Shown one piece after another: positions 1 through 7,255 of a stretch of 11,755 nt of DNA. Location: assembly GCA_034434895.1 (NCBI GenBank), contig DAOTYI010000114.1, positions 1-11,755 on the forward strand, read 5' to 3'. Positions within the stretch are counted from its first letter, which is position 1. Each line of letters starts with the position of its first letter. The notes beneath the pieces were generated by a model, which searched no databases, was not told the DNA's origin, and saw only the letters and a list, made by a program, of their open reading frames with translations. A program made the translations under genes and the position numbers. The stretch is from DAOTXL01 sp034434895 (GTDB lineage Bacteria > Chloroflexota > Anaerolineae > JAAYZQ01).

Positions 1-2
1 AG

Positions 3-1085
3 ATCCCCGACCGGCCTGGGGTGGAGACGGCCATCTCCTTGTCGGGCAGTGCGGCCCAGTCGAAGGTGCAATTATTCCCCGGCGACGCCGACTTTTTCGA
101 GCGGGTGAACATTCAGGCCGCAACCCGGCAGGAGGCCTGCCGTGTCCTGGCCGATCTGCTGCGCGACAAGGCCCTGTCCTGCCTCAGGGGCGAAAATTAT
201 GAACTGGTCGAAGTCAAGTGGGGCACCTTCTTGCAGAGGGTGATCCGCGATGGGAAGGAACTGAAGGTCGGGGCGCCGATCTCCTGGAGCGCTGAGGAGG
301 TCGAAAGAGGCTACTTTGACCTGTTCACCCCCACCGGGGAATCGCTGACCATTCACTGGGATTATGGTTGCCAGGAGCCTGGCTGGTGCAAACTGGACTG
401 GGTCATCGCTGAACCGGGGGAGCGACGGGTGGTCCATGCCAGCAATATGCTGGACGTGACCTGGGAGGCGCCAACGGGGGAGATCGTGCCCCTGGATGGC
501 TTCCTGGACCCCTATTTTCAAGAGGTGTACCTGGAGGCTCAATCCATCCCCCTTTTTACCAAACTGGTCAGGCACCTTTCGCCCAATGCCCTGCAGGAAT
601 ATGTGGGGCAGTTGCAACATGAGGTGGCCAAATACAGCCGCCGCGATCCAAAGAACTATGGCAAAGTGGCCAAGCGCCTGTACAACATCTTCCGGCTCAC
701 CGGCCGCTGGCCCGAGGCGGCCTTTATCCGCGAGCTGTTTGACGAGCCGGCCGCGCTGCTATACCAGGTGGGGTCGCTGCTCGATACGGTGGACGAGGTC
801 ATGACCAGCGGCCAGACCCTGGATCGAGACACCGTGATCGATCAGGTGGATGACCTGATCCGGACTGTGGTGCGGGTGGCCGAGGGGCCGGAAGAGGAGC
901 AGATCGTGGATGCGCTGCTCTTTCTGCGCGACGATCTGACAGGACGGCGGGCGCTGGGAGAACGGCGGGAGGATCTTCTGAGGGCTTCTTACCAGAAGGT
1001 GAGTGACCTGGTGAACGACTATTTCCGGGCTCGCCTCTCCCTTCTGCCGGAGATCATGGCCTACCTGGAGGCGCTGCCTGACTGA
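3..1085 (+). CDS. Putative nucleotidyltransferase-fold protein, 5'-truncated by window edge
   Basis: I do not recognise this as a named gene. The open frame runs from the left edge without a stop. The first in-frame candidate start is GTG 21, which has no Shine-Dalgarno sequence. Counting from that GTG, the protein shows G9-S10, then D22-x-D24 (GDADFFE), then a strand with a single acid at D126 (KLDWVIA). This is the order of the GS...DxD...D signature of the polymerase-beta-type nucleotidyltransferase fold. E64 in the strand ELVEVKWG is an alternative third acid. The remainder (about residues 175-354) looks all-helical, as in the second domain of many such enzymes. Only eight residues precede the GS motif after GTG 21, too few for the usual N-terminal helix, so the true start is probably outside the window. 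Substrate and partners cannot be told from the sequence. The gene ends 73 bp before the kinase start, with a palindrome between them. Coding is secure; the family call is inference. Confidence 0.72.
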   Translation: MPDRPGVETAISLSGSAAQSKVQLFPGDADFFERVNIQAATRQEACRVLADLLRDKALSCLRGENYELVEVKWGTFLQRVIRDGKELKVGAPISWSAEEVERGYFDLFTPTGESLTIHWDYGCQEPGWCKLDWVIAEPGERRVVHASNMLDVTWEAPTGEIVPLDGFLDPYFQEVYLEAQSIPLFTKLVRHLSPNALQEYVGQLQHEVAKYSRRDPKNYGKVAKRLYNIFRLTGRWPEAAFIRELFDEPAALLYQVGSLLDTVDEVMTSGQTLDRDTVIDQVDDLIRTVVRVAEGPEEEQIVDALLFLRDDLTGRRALGERREDLLRASYQKVSDLVNDYFRARLSLLPEIMAYLEALPD

Positions 1086-1101
1086 GTGTGGAAAAAGACC
1101 T

Positions 1102-1129
1102 GGTAGCACAGGCTTGAGCCTGTGCTACC
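1102..1129. repeat. Perfect 13-bp palindrome upstream of the histidine kinase
   Basis: GGTAGCACAGGCT, a 2-nt TG spacer, then its exact reverse complement AGCCTGTGCTACC. No T-tract follows on either strand, so it is not a classical intrinsic terminator. It resembles a small dispersed intergenic (REP-like) palindrome. It lies between two same-strand genes, where it could form an RNA hairpin in a shared transcript. Confidence 0.85.
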
Positions 1130-1142
1130 TTGAAGCACCCTC

Positions 1143-1151
1143 AGGAGGAGG
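1143..1151 (+). promoter_or_regulatory. Strong ribosome binding site deciding the kinase start
   Basis: AGGAGGAGG lies 7 nt before GTG 1159. The longer frame would begin with TTG 1114, which sits inside the 1102-1129 palindrome and has no Shine-Dalgarno sequence. GTG 1159 is therefore the preferred start. Confidence 0.75.
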
Positions 1152-1158
1152 GGGAAAG

Positions 1159-3075
1159 GTGGAAGGCCGGCCGTCATCAGATTTCGATTTCGACAGGATA
1201 CTCTCACGGCGTATCCCGCGCCTGGAATTGGGCCTGGTCCTGATCACCTTGCTGGTCAGCGCGCTGTTCAGCCTGGGAGGTCTGGCTCTTACCGGGGCGA
1301 AACTGCTGCAGCCGTTGGCGCTCCTGCTGTCTATGGGGTTTGGCTACAATCTGTTTCTGCTCTGGCTGGATCGGCGGCCGGTGCCGGAGTGGGTGATCAC
1401 CTGGGGAGCACGTCTGGGCAACCTGCTTTTCCTGACGATAGGTGTCCATCTGACCGGTGGCTTCCGCAGCCCCTTCCTGCCGCTGTATGCCATCTATCTG
1501 GTTGTGGCCAGCCTGCGCTATGGCTGGTCTGGCGCCGGGCGCAGCCTCCTCCTCTGTTGCGTCAGTTGGGCGGTGCTGCTGGCCATCAATCCGCCGGTCG
1601 GGGTGGGGGAATGGGCCTGGGCAGGCATGGCTGTCGGCGTCTTTGGGCTGATCGCCCTGGTGGTGGGTGTCCTGGCGAGCCGCCATGTGGCCTTTTGGCA
1701 GGAATCGTTGCAGCGGAACCGGGAGCTGGTTTTTCTCAGCGAGGCGGGCCGCCTGTTGGCGGCCAGCCTCAACCCGCAGGAGGTGCTGGCCGGCACCCTC
1801 GCCCGGGTGAGCGATTTGCTGGATGTGGAGGCTGCCTCGTTGGCCCTGGTGGATCCGATCACCGGGCATACCGTGCTGGAACTGGCCATCGGCGGGGGCA
1901 GCGAGGTGATCAAAGGGGTGCGGTTAGAGCCAGGGCAGGGGATCGTGGGCCGTGTCATCCAGGAGGGGCAGCCGGTGCTGGTGTCCGATGTTTCTGCCGA
2001 TCCGCACTGGTATGCCGGTGTGGACCAGATGAGCGGCTACCGGACCCGCTCGATCCTGTGTGTGCCGCTGCAGGTCAAAGGGCAGGTTATCGGCGCGCTG
2101 GAGGTTTTGAACAAGCGCGATGGGCCGTTTACCCTCCATGACCAGCGCCTGCTCTCGTCGCTGGCTGACCTGGCGGCGCAGTGTATCGAGAATGCCCGCC
2201 TGCACGAGCAGGTGCAGCATCATGCCTCCCGGCTGCAAGAAGCATACCGTGAGGTGAGCCGGCTCGATGAGCTCAAGTCGGCCTTTATCCGCAATGTGTC
2301 TCATGAGTTGCGCACCCCTTTGACGTTGATCAAGGGGTATGTGGAACTGCTCCTGGAGGACCAGCTCGGTCCGCTGCGGCCTGAGCAGCGCCAGGGGTTG
2401 ACGGTGGTGATGGACAGGGTTTCCCATCTGATCTCGCTGGTCAATGACATCATCACCCTGCAAACGATCGGGGCGATGAGCTTTGATCTGGAGGTGATCT
2501 CGATGGCGATCCTGGCCCGGGCGGCTGTGGATGCGGCTCATCTGAAAGCCAAGAGGTCCAGACTGGCTCTGGAGATGAGGGTGTGCCAGCCGGAAGATCG
2601 GCTTCTTGTCCGGGGCGATGCCCGGCGGCTGCGCCAGACCCTTGACCATCTGCTGGACAATGCCATCAAATTCAGCCCGGGGGGCGGGACGGTAGTGGTG
2701 AGTGTAGGCCGGGAAGGGGAGATGGTACAGGTGAGTGTGCAGGATGAGGGCATTGGCCTGGACACGGCGCAGTTGGAACAGATTTGGGAGCGGTTCTATC
2801 AGGTAGATAGCAGTTCGGCGCGGCGCTTTGGTGGGATCGGCCTGGGCCTGGCTCTGGTCAAAGAGGTGGTCGAAGCGCATGGTGGGGCGGTGTGGGTGGA
2901 AAGCACCCTGGGGCAGGGGAGCACATTTTCTATCTTTCTACCGGCGTATGACAGGCGGGAGCCCGAGCCGACGATTGTTCAGCGGATGAACGGCGAGGCT
3001 GAGGGTGGCTTCCCACTTTTCCAACCGGCAGAGGCCGGTGAGAGCCAGTCTGAAAAGCTTACCACAAAGACATAA
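1159..3075 (+). CDS. Membrane sensor histidine kinase (6TM-GAF-HisKA-HATPase)
   Basis: This is a 638-residue sensor kinase starting at GTG 1159. Six hydrophobic segments (about residues 24-45, 50-70, 78-98, 106-121, 127-144 and 153-172) would place both termini in the cytoplasm. The TM3-TM4 loop carries GGFRSPF (residues 100-106), close to the GGxxNPF quinone motif of RegB/PrrB kinases. A GAF domain follows (about 187-345). The HisKA domain has H382 in SHELRTPL as the phosphorylated histidine. The HATPase domain shows N501 (LDNAIKFSP), D529-E-G-I-G533 and a G2 loop GGIGLGL (558-564). All kinase motifs are intact, so it should autophosphorylate and pass phosphate to a response regulator. None is adjacent. 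The last residues (about SEKLTTKT) and the stop codon are encoded by the left arm of a dispersed repeat, so the tail is probably not functional. The signal sensed is unknown. Confidence 0.93.
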   Translation: MEGRPSSDFDFDRILSRRIPRLELGLVLITLLVSALFSLGGLALTGAKLLQPLALLLSMGFGYNLFLLWLDRRPVPEWVITWGARLGNLLFLTIGVHLTGGFRSPFLPLYAIYLVVASLRYGWSGAGRSLLLCCVSWAVLLAINPPVGVGEWAWAGMAVGVFGLIALVVGVLASRHVAFWQESLQRNRELVFLSEAGRLLAASLNPQEVLAGTLARVSDLLDVEAASLALVDPITGHTVLELAIGGGSEVIKGVRLEPGQGIVGRVIQEGQPVLVSDVSADPHWYAGVDQMSGYRTRSILCVPLQVKGQVIGALEVLNKRDGPFTLHDQRLLSSLADLAAQCIENARLHEQVQHHASRLQEAYREVSRLDELKSAFIRNVSHELRTPLTLIKGYVELLLEDQLGPLRPEQRQGLTVVMDRVSHLISLVNDIITLQTIGAMSFDLEVISMAILARAAVDAAHLKAKRSRLALEMRVCQPEDRLLVRGDARRLRQTLDHLLDNAIKFSPGGGTVVVSVGREGEMVQVSVQDEGIGLDTAQLEQIWERFYQVDSSSARRFGGIGLGLALVKEVVEAHGGAVWVESTLGQGSTFSIFLPAYDRREPEPTIVQRMNGEAEGGFPLFQPAEAGESQSEKLTTKT

Positions 3076-3156
3076 AGGCCACAAAGGAACACGAAGGAAA
3101 CGAATAAAAACCGCATGGTGCTCTTGGTGTCCTTTGCGTCTTGGTGGTTTTCAGAC
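3048..3156. repeat. Imperfect inverted repeat at the 3' end of the histidine kinase
   Basis: The left arm begins GTCTGAAAA and continues through ACCACAAAGACATAAAGG. The right arm (3131-3156) reads CCTTTGCGTCTTGGTGG and ends TTTTCAGAC. The outer nine bases pair exactly and the inner ACCACAAAGA/TCTTGGTGGT parts pair imperfectly, with further pairing between the ACAAAGG and CCTTTG tracts. It covers the end of the kinase gene, including its TAA, and fills most of the convergent gap to lon. It looks like a dispersed intergenic repeat and could also act as a weak bidirectional terminator. Confidence 0.7.
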
Positions 3157-3186
3157 GAGCTCTGAGTGATTGCCAGGGAACCTGGT

Positions 3187-5643
3187 TTACTCTTTCACCT
3201 CACCCTCTTCGGCGACCCCGTCAGTGGCTTTGTCGGACCCGGTCTCCTTTTCCTCTTTTTCCTTCAGGTTTTCAGCAATCTCTGCCAGACGGGCCATCAC
3301 CCGCCCGTGGACCGAATCGGGTGGATAGGTGCCATCTGCCTGGAGTTCGCCGGCGGGCAGGCCGGTCAGGATTTCGATCCCCTCGTCAACGGTGCGCACC
3401 GGATAGAGGTGGAACCGTCCCTCCGCCACTGCCTGGCGCACCTCGGCGCGGAGCATCAGATTGACCACGTTCTGGGCCGGCAGGATCACCCCCTGGTCGC
3501 CGGTCAGCCCCTTGCGTTTACAGGTGAAGAAAAAGCCCTCGATCTTTTCATTGATCCCGCCGACAGGTTGCACATTGCCCTGCTGGTCTATCGAGCCGGT
3601 GACGGCAATGCCCTGCTTCAGCGGCACCCCGCTCAGGCTGCTGAGCAGGGCGTATAGCTCGGTCGAGCTGGCGCTGTCGCCCTCAACCTCCTCATATAAC
3701 TGCTCGAAAGAGATAGAAGCCGACAGGCTGAGGGGGCGTTTGAGCGCATATTTGCCGCCCAGGTAGCCGCTCAGGGTCAGCAACCCTTTGTCGTAGATGC
3801 GGCCACTCAGCTTGGCTTCACGGTCCAGCGAGATGACGCCCATCTTGCCGGTGTAGGTGCGGGCGGTGATCCGCCCCGGCTTGCCAAAGCTGTAATCGCC
3901 CAGGGCGAGCACCGACAGGCCGTTCACCTGGCCCACCACCTCGCCGGTGACATCCACCCGCAGGGTGCCCTCGTCAATCATCTCCTGGATCCGCTCCTCG
4001 GCCCGGTTGGAGCGGTAGATCTTTTGATCAATGGCCTTTTGCACGTCGGCGGCTGTGGTTTGCTGGCGGCCGGCGCGCCTGGCCCAGAAGCTGGCCTCGC
4101 GCACCAGGTCGGCGATTTCGCCAAAGCGGGTGGACAGTTTCTTCTGATGTTCGGCCAGGCGAGACCCATATTCCACCACCCGGGCCACCGCTTCCCGTTC
4201 AAAGGGGAGCAGGTTCTCCTGCCGGCAGCGGGCTGCGATAAACCGGGCGTAGCAGTGGCTGGTCTCCGGGGTCCGATCAAAGTCGGCGCCAAAGTCGGCC
4301 TTGACCTTGAACAGCTTGCGGAAATCTTCATCATACTCGTACAGCAAATAGTAGGTCAGTGGATCGCCGATGAGCAGCACCTTCACATCCAGCGGGATCG
4401 GTTCCGGTTCGAGGGTCACCGTGGAGATGAGCTGAAACTGCGCTCCTATCTCTTCGGTGCGGATGGAGCGGCTCTTGATGGCCCGTTTGAGGGCTTCCCA
4501 GGCCAGCGGGTTGGTCAGCAGGCCCCGCATTTCAACCACCAGGTAGCCGCCGTTGGCCCGATGCAGGGCGCCAGGCTTGATCATGGTAAAGTCGGTGACC
4601 AGTGCCCCAAATTCAGCACGGTGCTCGATGCGGCCGATCAGGTTGCCATAGGTGGGGTTGGGCTCGGTGACAACCGGCGCCCCCTGCTGCGCGCTGTTGT
4701 CCACAATGACGTTGACGGTGTATCGCCTCAGCAGCGCCTCGCGCTGGCCGGCCTGCATGGCGGCGGCCAGCCCTTCGGTGGCCTCCTCCTGGCTCTTGAA
4801 GCCTTCTACATTGTTCACGATGTCGGCCAGGACCTCGTCCAGGTAGTCAGGGATCTCCTCCAGGCCCCTGTACTTGTGCTTCAACTCCTCGATCGGGTGG
4901 CTGACGGCAAAGTTGGCAACCTCCCGGTCAAAGTCTTGCAGGCGGCGCTTGGCATTCTTCTCCAGGTCGCGGACGCGGCGCATGGCTTCGCTGATCTCAC
5001 CCTGGAGCAGCTCCTGGCGCTTCTCGATCCCCTGCCGCGTGGCCTCGTCGAGTTGCTGATAGGCCTCCGGGGTCACCACCTGGCCGTTGAGCACCGGGGC
5101 GATGCTCAGGCCCATGGCTGTCTTGAGCAGGGTAAAGCCGCGTTCGTTGACCTTCTGCTCCAGGCGGAGGAACTCTTCGTTGCGCTGTTCCTGCATCTCG
5201 CGGACGATCCTTTCCCTCTGTTTCTCGTAATCCTCACTCTCAAAGGCGCGAGGGATGTCGCGTTGCAGGTCGTTGACCAGCTCTTGCATGTCGCGCTGGA
5301 ACTGAACCGCTGTGCCCGGCGGCAGGGCAATGGCCCGGGGTTGGGTGGGGTTCACAAAGTTGTTGACATAAATCCAGTCATTCGGGACCGGCTGCCCGGC
5401 GGCAACCCGCTGCAGGAAGGTGTGGATGGTGGTCGCCCGGCCGGTGCCGGTATAGCCCAGGGCATAGATGTTGAAGCCAAAGCTGGTCATGCCCACTCCA
5501 AAATCAATGGCTTCCACTGCCCGGTCCTGGCCGATGATGGTCACCTCCCCCTCCAGGGTTTCGGTGGTTTCAAAGTCAAACATCGCCGGGTCACAGGGGG
5601 CCCACAGTTGGTCGGCGGTCAGTTCTCCTGCTTTTTCGCTCAT
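3187..5643 (-). CDS. Lon-like ATP-dependent protease (AAA plus S16 peptidase)
   Basis: This 818-residue protein belongs to the Lon-related S16 family whose ATPase part is AAA_32-like, as in E. coli YcbZ, not classical LonA. A degenerate Walker A GYTGTGRATT (residues 63-72) has R69 where lysine is usual. A long helical insert (about 130-290) follows. ANGGYLVVEMRGLL around E371 is the Walker B region. The C-terminal protease domain has the Ser-Lys dyad S657 (GDSASS) and K700 (NEKIEG). Their 43-residue spacing equals that of S679/K722 in E. coli Lon. It should degrade damaged or regulatory proteins in the cytoplasm. The C-terminal tail is Lys/Glu-rich. The start ATG 5643 has GGAGG about 12 nt upstream, a long spacing, and a good promoter 34 bp further up. 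The gene is convergent with the kinase and divergent from tRNA-Pro. Whether the Arg Walker A still hydrolyses ATP is uncertain. Confidence 0.93.
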   Translation of the reverse strand: MSEKAGELTADQLWAPCDPAMFDFETTETLEGEVTIIGQDRAVEAIDFGVGMTSFGFNIYALGYTGTGRATTIHTFLQRVAAGQPVPNDWIYVNNFVNPTQPRAIALPPGTAVQFQRDMQELVNDLQRDIPRAFESEDYEKQRERIVREMQEQRNEEFLRLEQKVNERGFTLLKTAMGLSIAPVLNGQVVTPEAYQQLDEATRQGIEKRQELLQGEISEAMRRVRDLEKNAKRRLQDFDREVANFAVSHPIEELKHKYRGLEEIPDYLDEVLADIVNNVEGFKSQEEATEGLAAAMQAGQREALLRRYTVNVIVDNSAQQGAPVVTEPNPTYGNLIGRIEHRAEFGALVTDFTMIKPGALHRANGGYLVVEMRGLLTNPLAWEALKRAIKSRSIRTEEIGAQFQLISTVTLEPEPIPLDVKVLLIGDPLTYYLLYEYDEDFRKLFKVKADFGADFDRTPETSHCYARFIAARCRQENLLPFEREAVARVVEYGSRLAEHQKKLSTRFGEIADLVREASFWARRAGRQQTTAADVQKAIDQKIYRSNRAEERIQEMIDEGTLRVDVTGEVVGQVNGLSVLALGDYSFGKPGRITARTYTGKMGVISLDREAKLSGRIYDKGLLTLSGYLGGKYALKRPLSLSASISFEQLYEEVEGDSASSTELYALLSSLSGVPLKQGIAVTGSIDQQGNVQPVGGINEKIEGFFFTCKRKGLTGDQGVILPAQNVVNLMLRAEVRQAVAEGRFHLYPVRTVDEGIEILTGLPAGELQADGTYPPDSVHGRVMARLAEIAENLKEKEEKETGSDKATDGVAEEGEVKE

Positions 5644-5676
5644 GCTGTTCCAGTGCCTCCGTTGGTATCGGGGGAG

Positions 5677-5705
5677 ATTATAGCCTGAAATGGGGAATTT
5701 GGGAA
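5677..5705 (-). promoter_or_regulatory. Sigma-70-type promoter for lon
   Basis: Read on the minus strand, a perfect TATAAT (5682-5677) is preceded by a 17-bp spacer and TTCCCA (5705-5700, 4 of 6 matches to TTGACA). The predicted RNA would start near 5670, giving a leader of about 27 nt to ATG 5643. The -35 box lies in a G-rich degenerate repeat. Confidence 0.7.
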
Positions 5706-5745
5706 ATTGGGGATCAGGGATTGGAGATGGGGGATTGGGTATTGC
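5688..5745. repeat. Degenerate G-rich GGGGATT/GGAGAT repeat between lon and tRNA-Pro
   Basis: Successive imperfect units such as TGGGAAATT, GGGGATC, GGGATT, GGAGAT, GGGGGATT and GGGTATT fill the gap between the divergent lon and tRNA promoters. The units are related to the cleaner 7-bp array at 7201-7242 but have no fixed period. Confidence 0.55.
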
Positions 5746-5757
5746 CGCTCGTGCTAT

Positions 5758-5786
5758 TTGTCAATTCGGGCAAAGTAGGGTATAAT
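5758..5786 (+). promoter_or_regulatory. Near-consensus sigma-70 promoter for tRNA-Pro
   Basis: TTGTCA (5758-5763, 5 of 6 matches) and a perfect TATAAT (5781-5786) are separated by exactly 17 bp. The expected start site, near 5793, is just upstream of the tRNA 5' end at 5800. It is the strongest promoter visible in the window. Confidence 0.88.
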
Positions 5787-5799
5787 GACTTCCGTTTGA

Positions 5800-5877
<78 letters not shown>

Positions 5878-5886
5878 CCAGAACGC

Positions 5887-5921
5887 CGCAGAGACGCGCG
5901 GTCTCTCATGATTCCTCTGCG
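5887..5921. repeat. Nested inverted repeat between tRNA-Pro and larA
   Basis: CGCAGAG (5887-5893) pairs with CTCTGCG (5915-5921). Alternatively AGAGAC (5890-5895) pairs with GTCTCT (5901-5906) around the loop GCGCG. The two folds exclude each other. No T-tract follows, so termination after the tRNA is doubtful. It resembles a small dispersed CGCAGAGACG-type repeat. Confidence 0.55.
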
Positions 5922-5936
5922 TGAAAGAGGGAATCT

Positions 5937-7217
5937 ATGCGGGTAAAGTTGGCCTATGGCCGGACCGGTTTGGAGGTCGCCCTGCCCGATGACGTGCCGG
6001 TCACTGTCATTGAACCGCGGTTCGTGCCTGGCCTGCCCGATGAACGAGCAGCGATTCTGGCTGCTTTGCGCTCGCCCATCGCCACCCCCCCCTTGCGGGA
6101 GCTGGTCCGACCTGCTGATACGGTCGCCATCCTGTTCAGCGATCTGACCCGACCCATGCCCACCGGTCGGGTCCTGCCACCTCTCCTGGAAGAGCTGGCC
6201 TTGGCCGGTGTGCCCGACGAGCAGATCGTGCTGATCAACGCCCTGGGCACGCACCGTCCCCAAACCGGGATCGAGCTGCGGCAGATGCTGGGCGATGCGC
6301 TGGTGGACCGCTATCGCATTGTGCAGCACAACGCCTGGGAAAAAGAGAACCTGATAGAGGTAACGCGCAACAAATCTGGGAAGCCGGTGCGCGTCAACCG
6401 CATGTATGCCGAAGCGTCGGTCCGCATCCTGACCGGATTTATCGAACCCCATCTGTTTGCCGGTTTTAGCGGCGGTCCCAAGGCGGTGTTGCCCGGCATT
6501 GCCGACATCGAAGCGATCCTGGACAACCACGGCCCGCCGATGATCGCCCATCCGCAGGCCACCTGGGCCGTGTTGGAGGGCAATCCGATCTGGGAGGAGA
6601 TGTTGGCCGTTGCTCAGGCGACGGCTCCCACCTTTCTGCTCAACGTGACTCTGAATCAGGAGCGACAGATCACCGGCGTGTTTGCCGGCGACCTGCTGCA
6701 CGCCCACCGCGCCGGTGTCACCTTTGTCCGCCAGACCGCCTTGCAACCTGTGCCGGAGTTGTTCGACCTGGTGATCACCTCCAACAGCGGCTATCCGCTG
6801 GACCTGAACCTCTATCAGGCGGTCAAGGGCATGTCGGCGGCGGCCCGCATCGTCAGGCCGGGAGGGGATATTCTTGTCGCTGCCGAGTGCTGGGATGGCA
6901 TTCCCGACCACGGCGAATACAAACGCCTGCTGGCGGAGGCCGGCTCTCCCCACGAGCTGCTGGAACGGGTCATGGCCCCCGGTTTCCGCTGTCACGACCA
7001 GTGGGAGGCGCAGATCCAGGCCCAGGTCCAGCTCAAAGCCCGCGTCCACGTCTATGCCGATGGGCTGAGCGATGAGGAGCTGCGTCGGGCGCTTGTCATC
7101 CCCTGCCGCTCGATCGAGGAGACGGTGGCGCGCATCTGCCGGGAAAGGCCAGGGGCGACGATAGCGGTACTGCCCGATGGCCCGCAGACGGTGCCGTGTC
7201 TGGAGATTAGAGATTAG
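5937..7217 (+). CDS. larA: LarA family nickel-pincer racemase (lactate racemase-like)
   Basis: This 426-residue protein has ATG 5937 and AGAGGGA just upstream. It aligns by motif with lactate racemase LarA. H106 (GTHRP), H172 (FIEPHLF), K182 (SGGPKAVLPG) and H198 (DNHGP) each sit two residues before H108, H174, K184 and H200 of the Lactobacillus plantarum enzyme. In that enzyme K184 binds the nickel-pincer nucleotide, H200 ligates nickel and H108/H174 are catalytic. SDLTRP (around R72) and AVKGM (K297) are also present. The family interconverts D- and L-2-hydroxyacids, and many members use acids other than lactate, so the substrate is inferred. The GlcD-type oxidase directly downstream supports lactate or another 2-hydroxyacid. 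No larB, larC or larE is in the window. The last five residues (LEIRD) and the TAG stop come from the heptamer array. It may be read from the tRNA-Pro promoter; I see no other good one. Confidence 0.9.
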   Translation: MRVKLAYGRTGLEVALPDDVPVTVIEPRFVPGLPDERAAILAALRSPIATPPLRELVRPADTVAILFSDLTRPMPTGRVLPPLLEELALAGVPDEQIVLINALGTHRPQTGIELRQMLGDALVDRYRIVQHNAWEKENLIEVTRNKSGKPVRVNRMYAEASVRILTGFIEPHLFAGFSGGPKAVLPGIADIEAILDNHGPPMIAHPQATWAVLEGNPIWEEMLAVAQATAPTFLLNVTLNQERQITGVFAGDLLHAHRAGVTFVRQTALQPVPELFDLVITSNSGYPLDLNLYQAVKGMSAAARIVRPGGDILVAAECWDGIPDHGEYKRLLAEAGSPHELLERVMAPGFRCHDQWEAQIQAQVQLKARVHVYADGLSDEELRRALVIPCRSIEETVARICRERPGATIAVLPDGPQTVPCLEIRD

Positions 7218-7242
7218 AGATTGGAGATTGGAGGGTGGAGAG
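7201..7242. repeat. Six-unit 7-bp tandem array T(A/G)GAGAT across the larA-glcD junction
   Basis: Units start every 7 bp: TGGAGAT, TAGAGAT, TAGAGAT, TGGAGAT, TGGAGGG, TGGAGAG. The array contains the larA stop codon (TAG 7215-7217) and the purine-rich sequence that serves as ribosome binding site for the next gene. The period of 7 is not a multiple of 3, so loss or gain of a unit would change the larA C-terminus. Confidence 0.85.
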
Positions 7243-7255
7243 AGGGTATCGGCCG

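Noticed and set aside
1924..2880. Minus-strand open frame opposite the kinase
   Set aside because: Antisense to intact GAF, HisKA and HATPase motifs; no motifs of its own.
4024..5688. Long plus-strand open frame (554 codons) opposite lon
   Set aside because: It lies fully antisense to lon, whose Ser-Lys dyad and AAA motifs are clear. The translation is low-complexity, without recognisable motifs, as expected for a GC-rich shadow frame.
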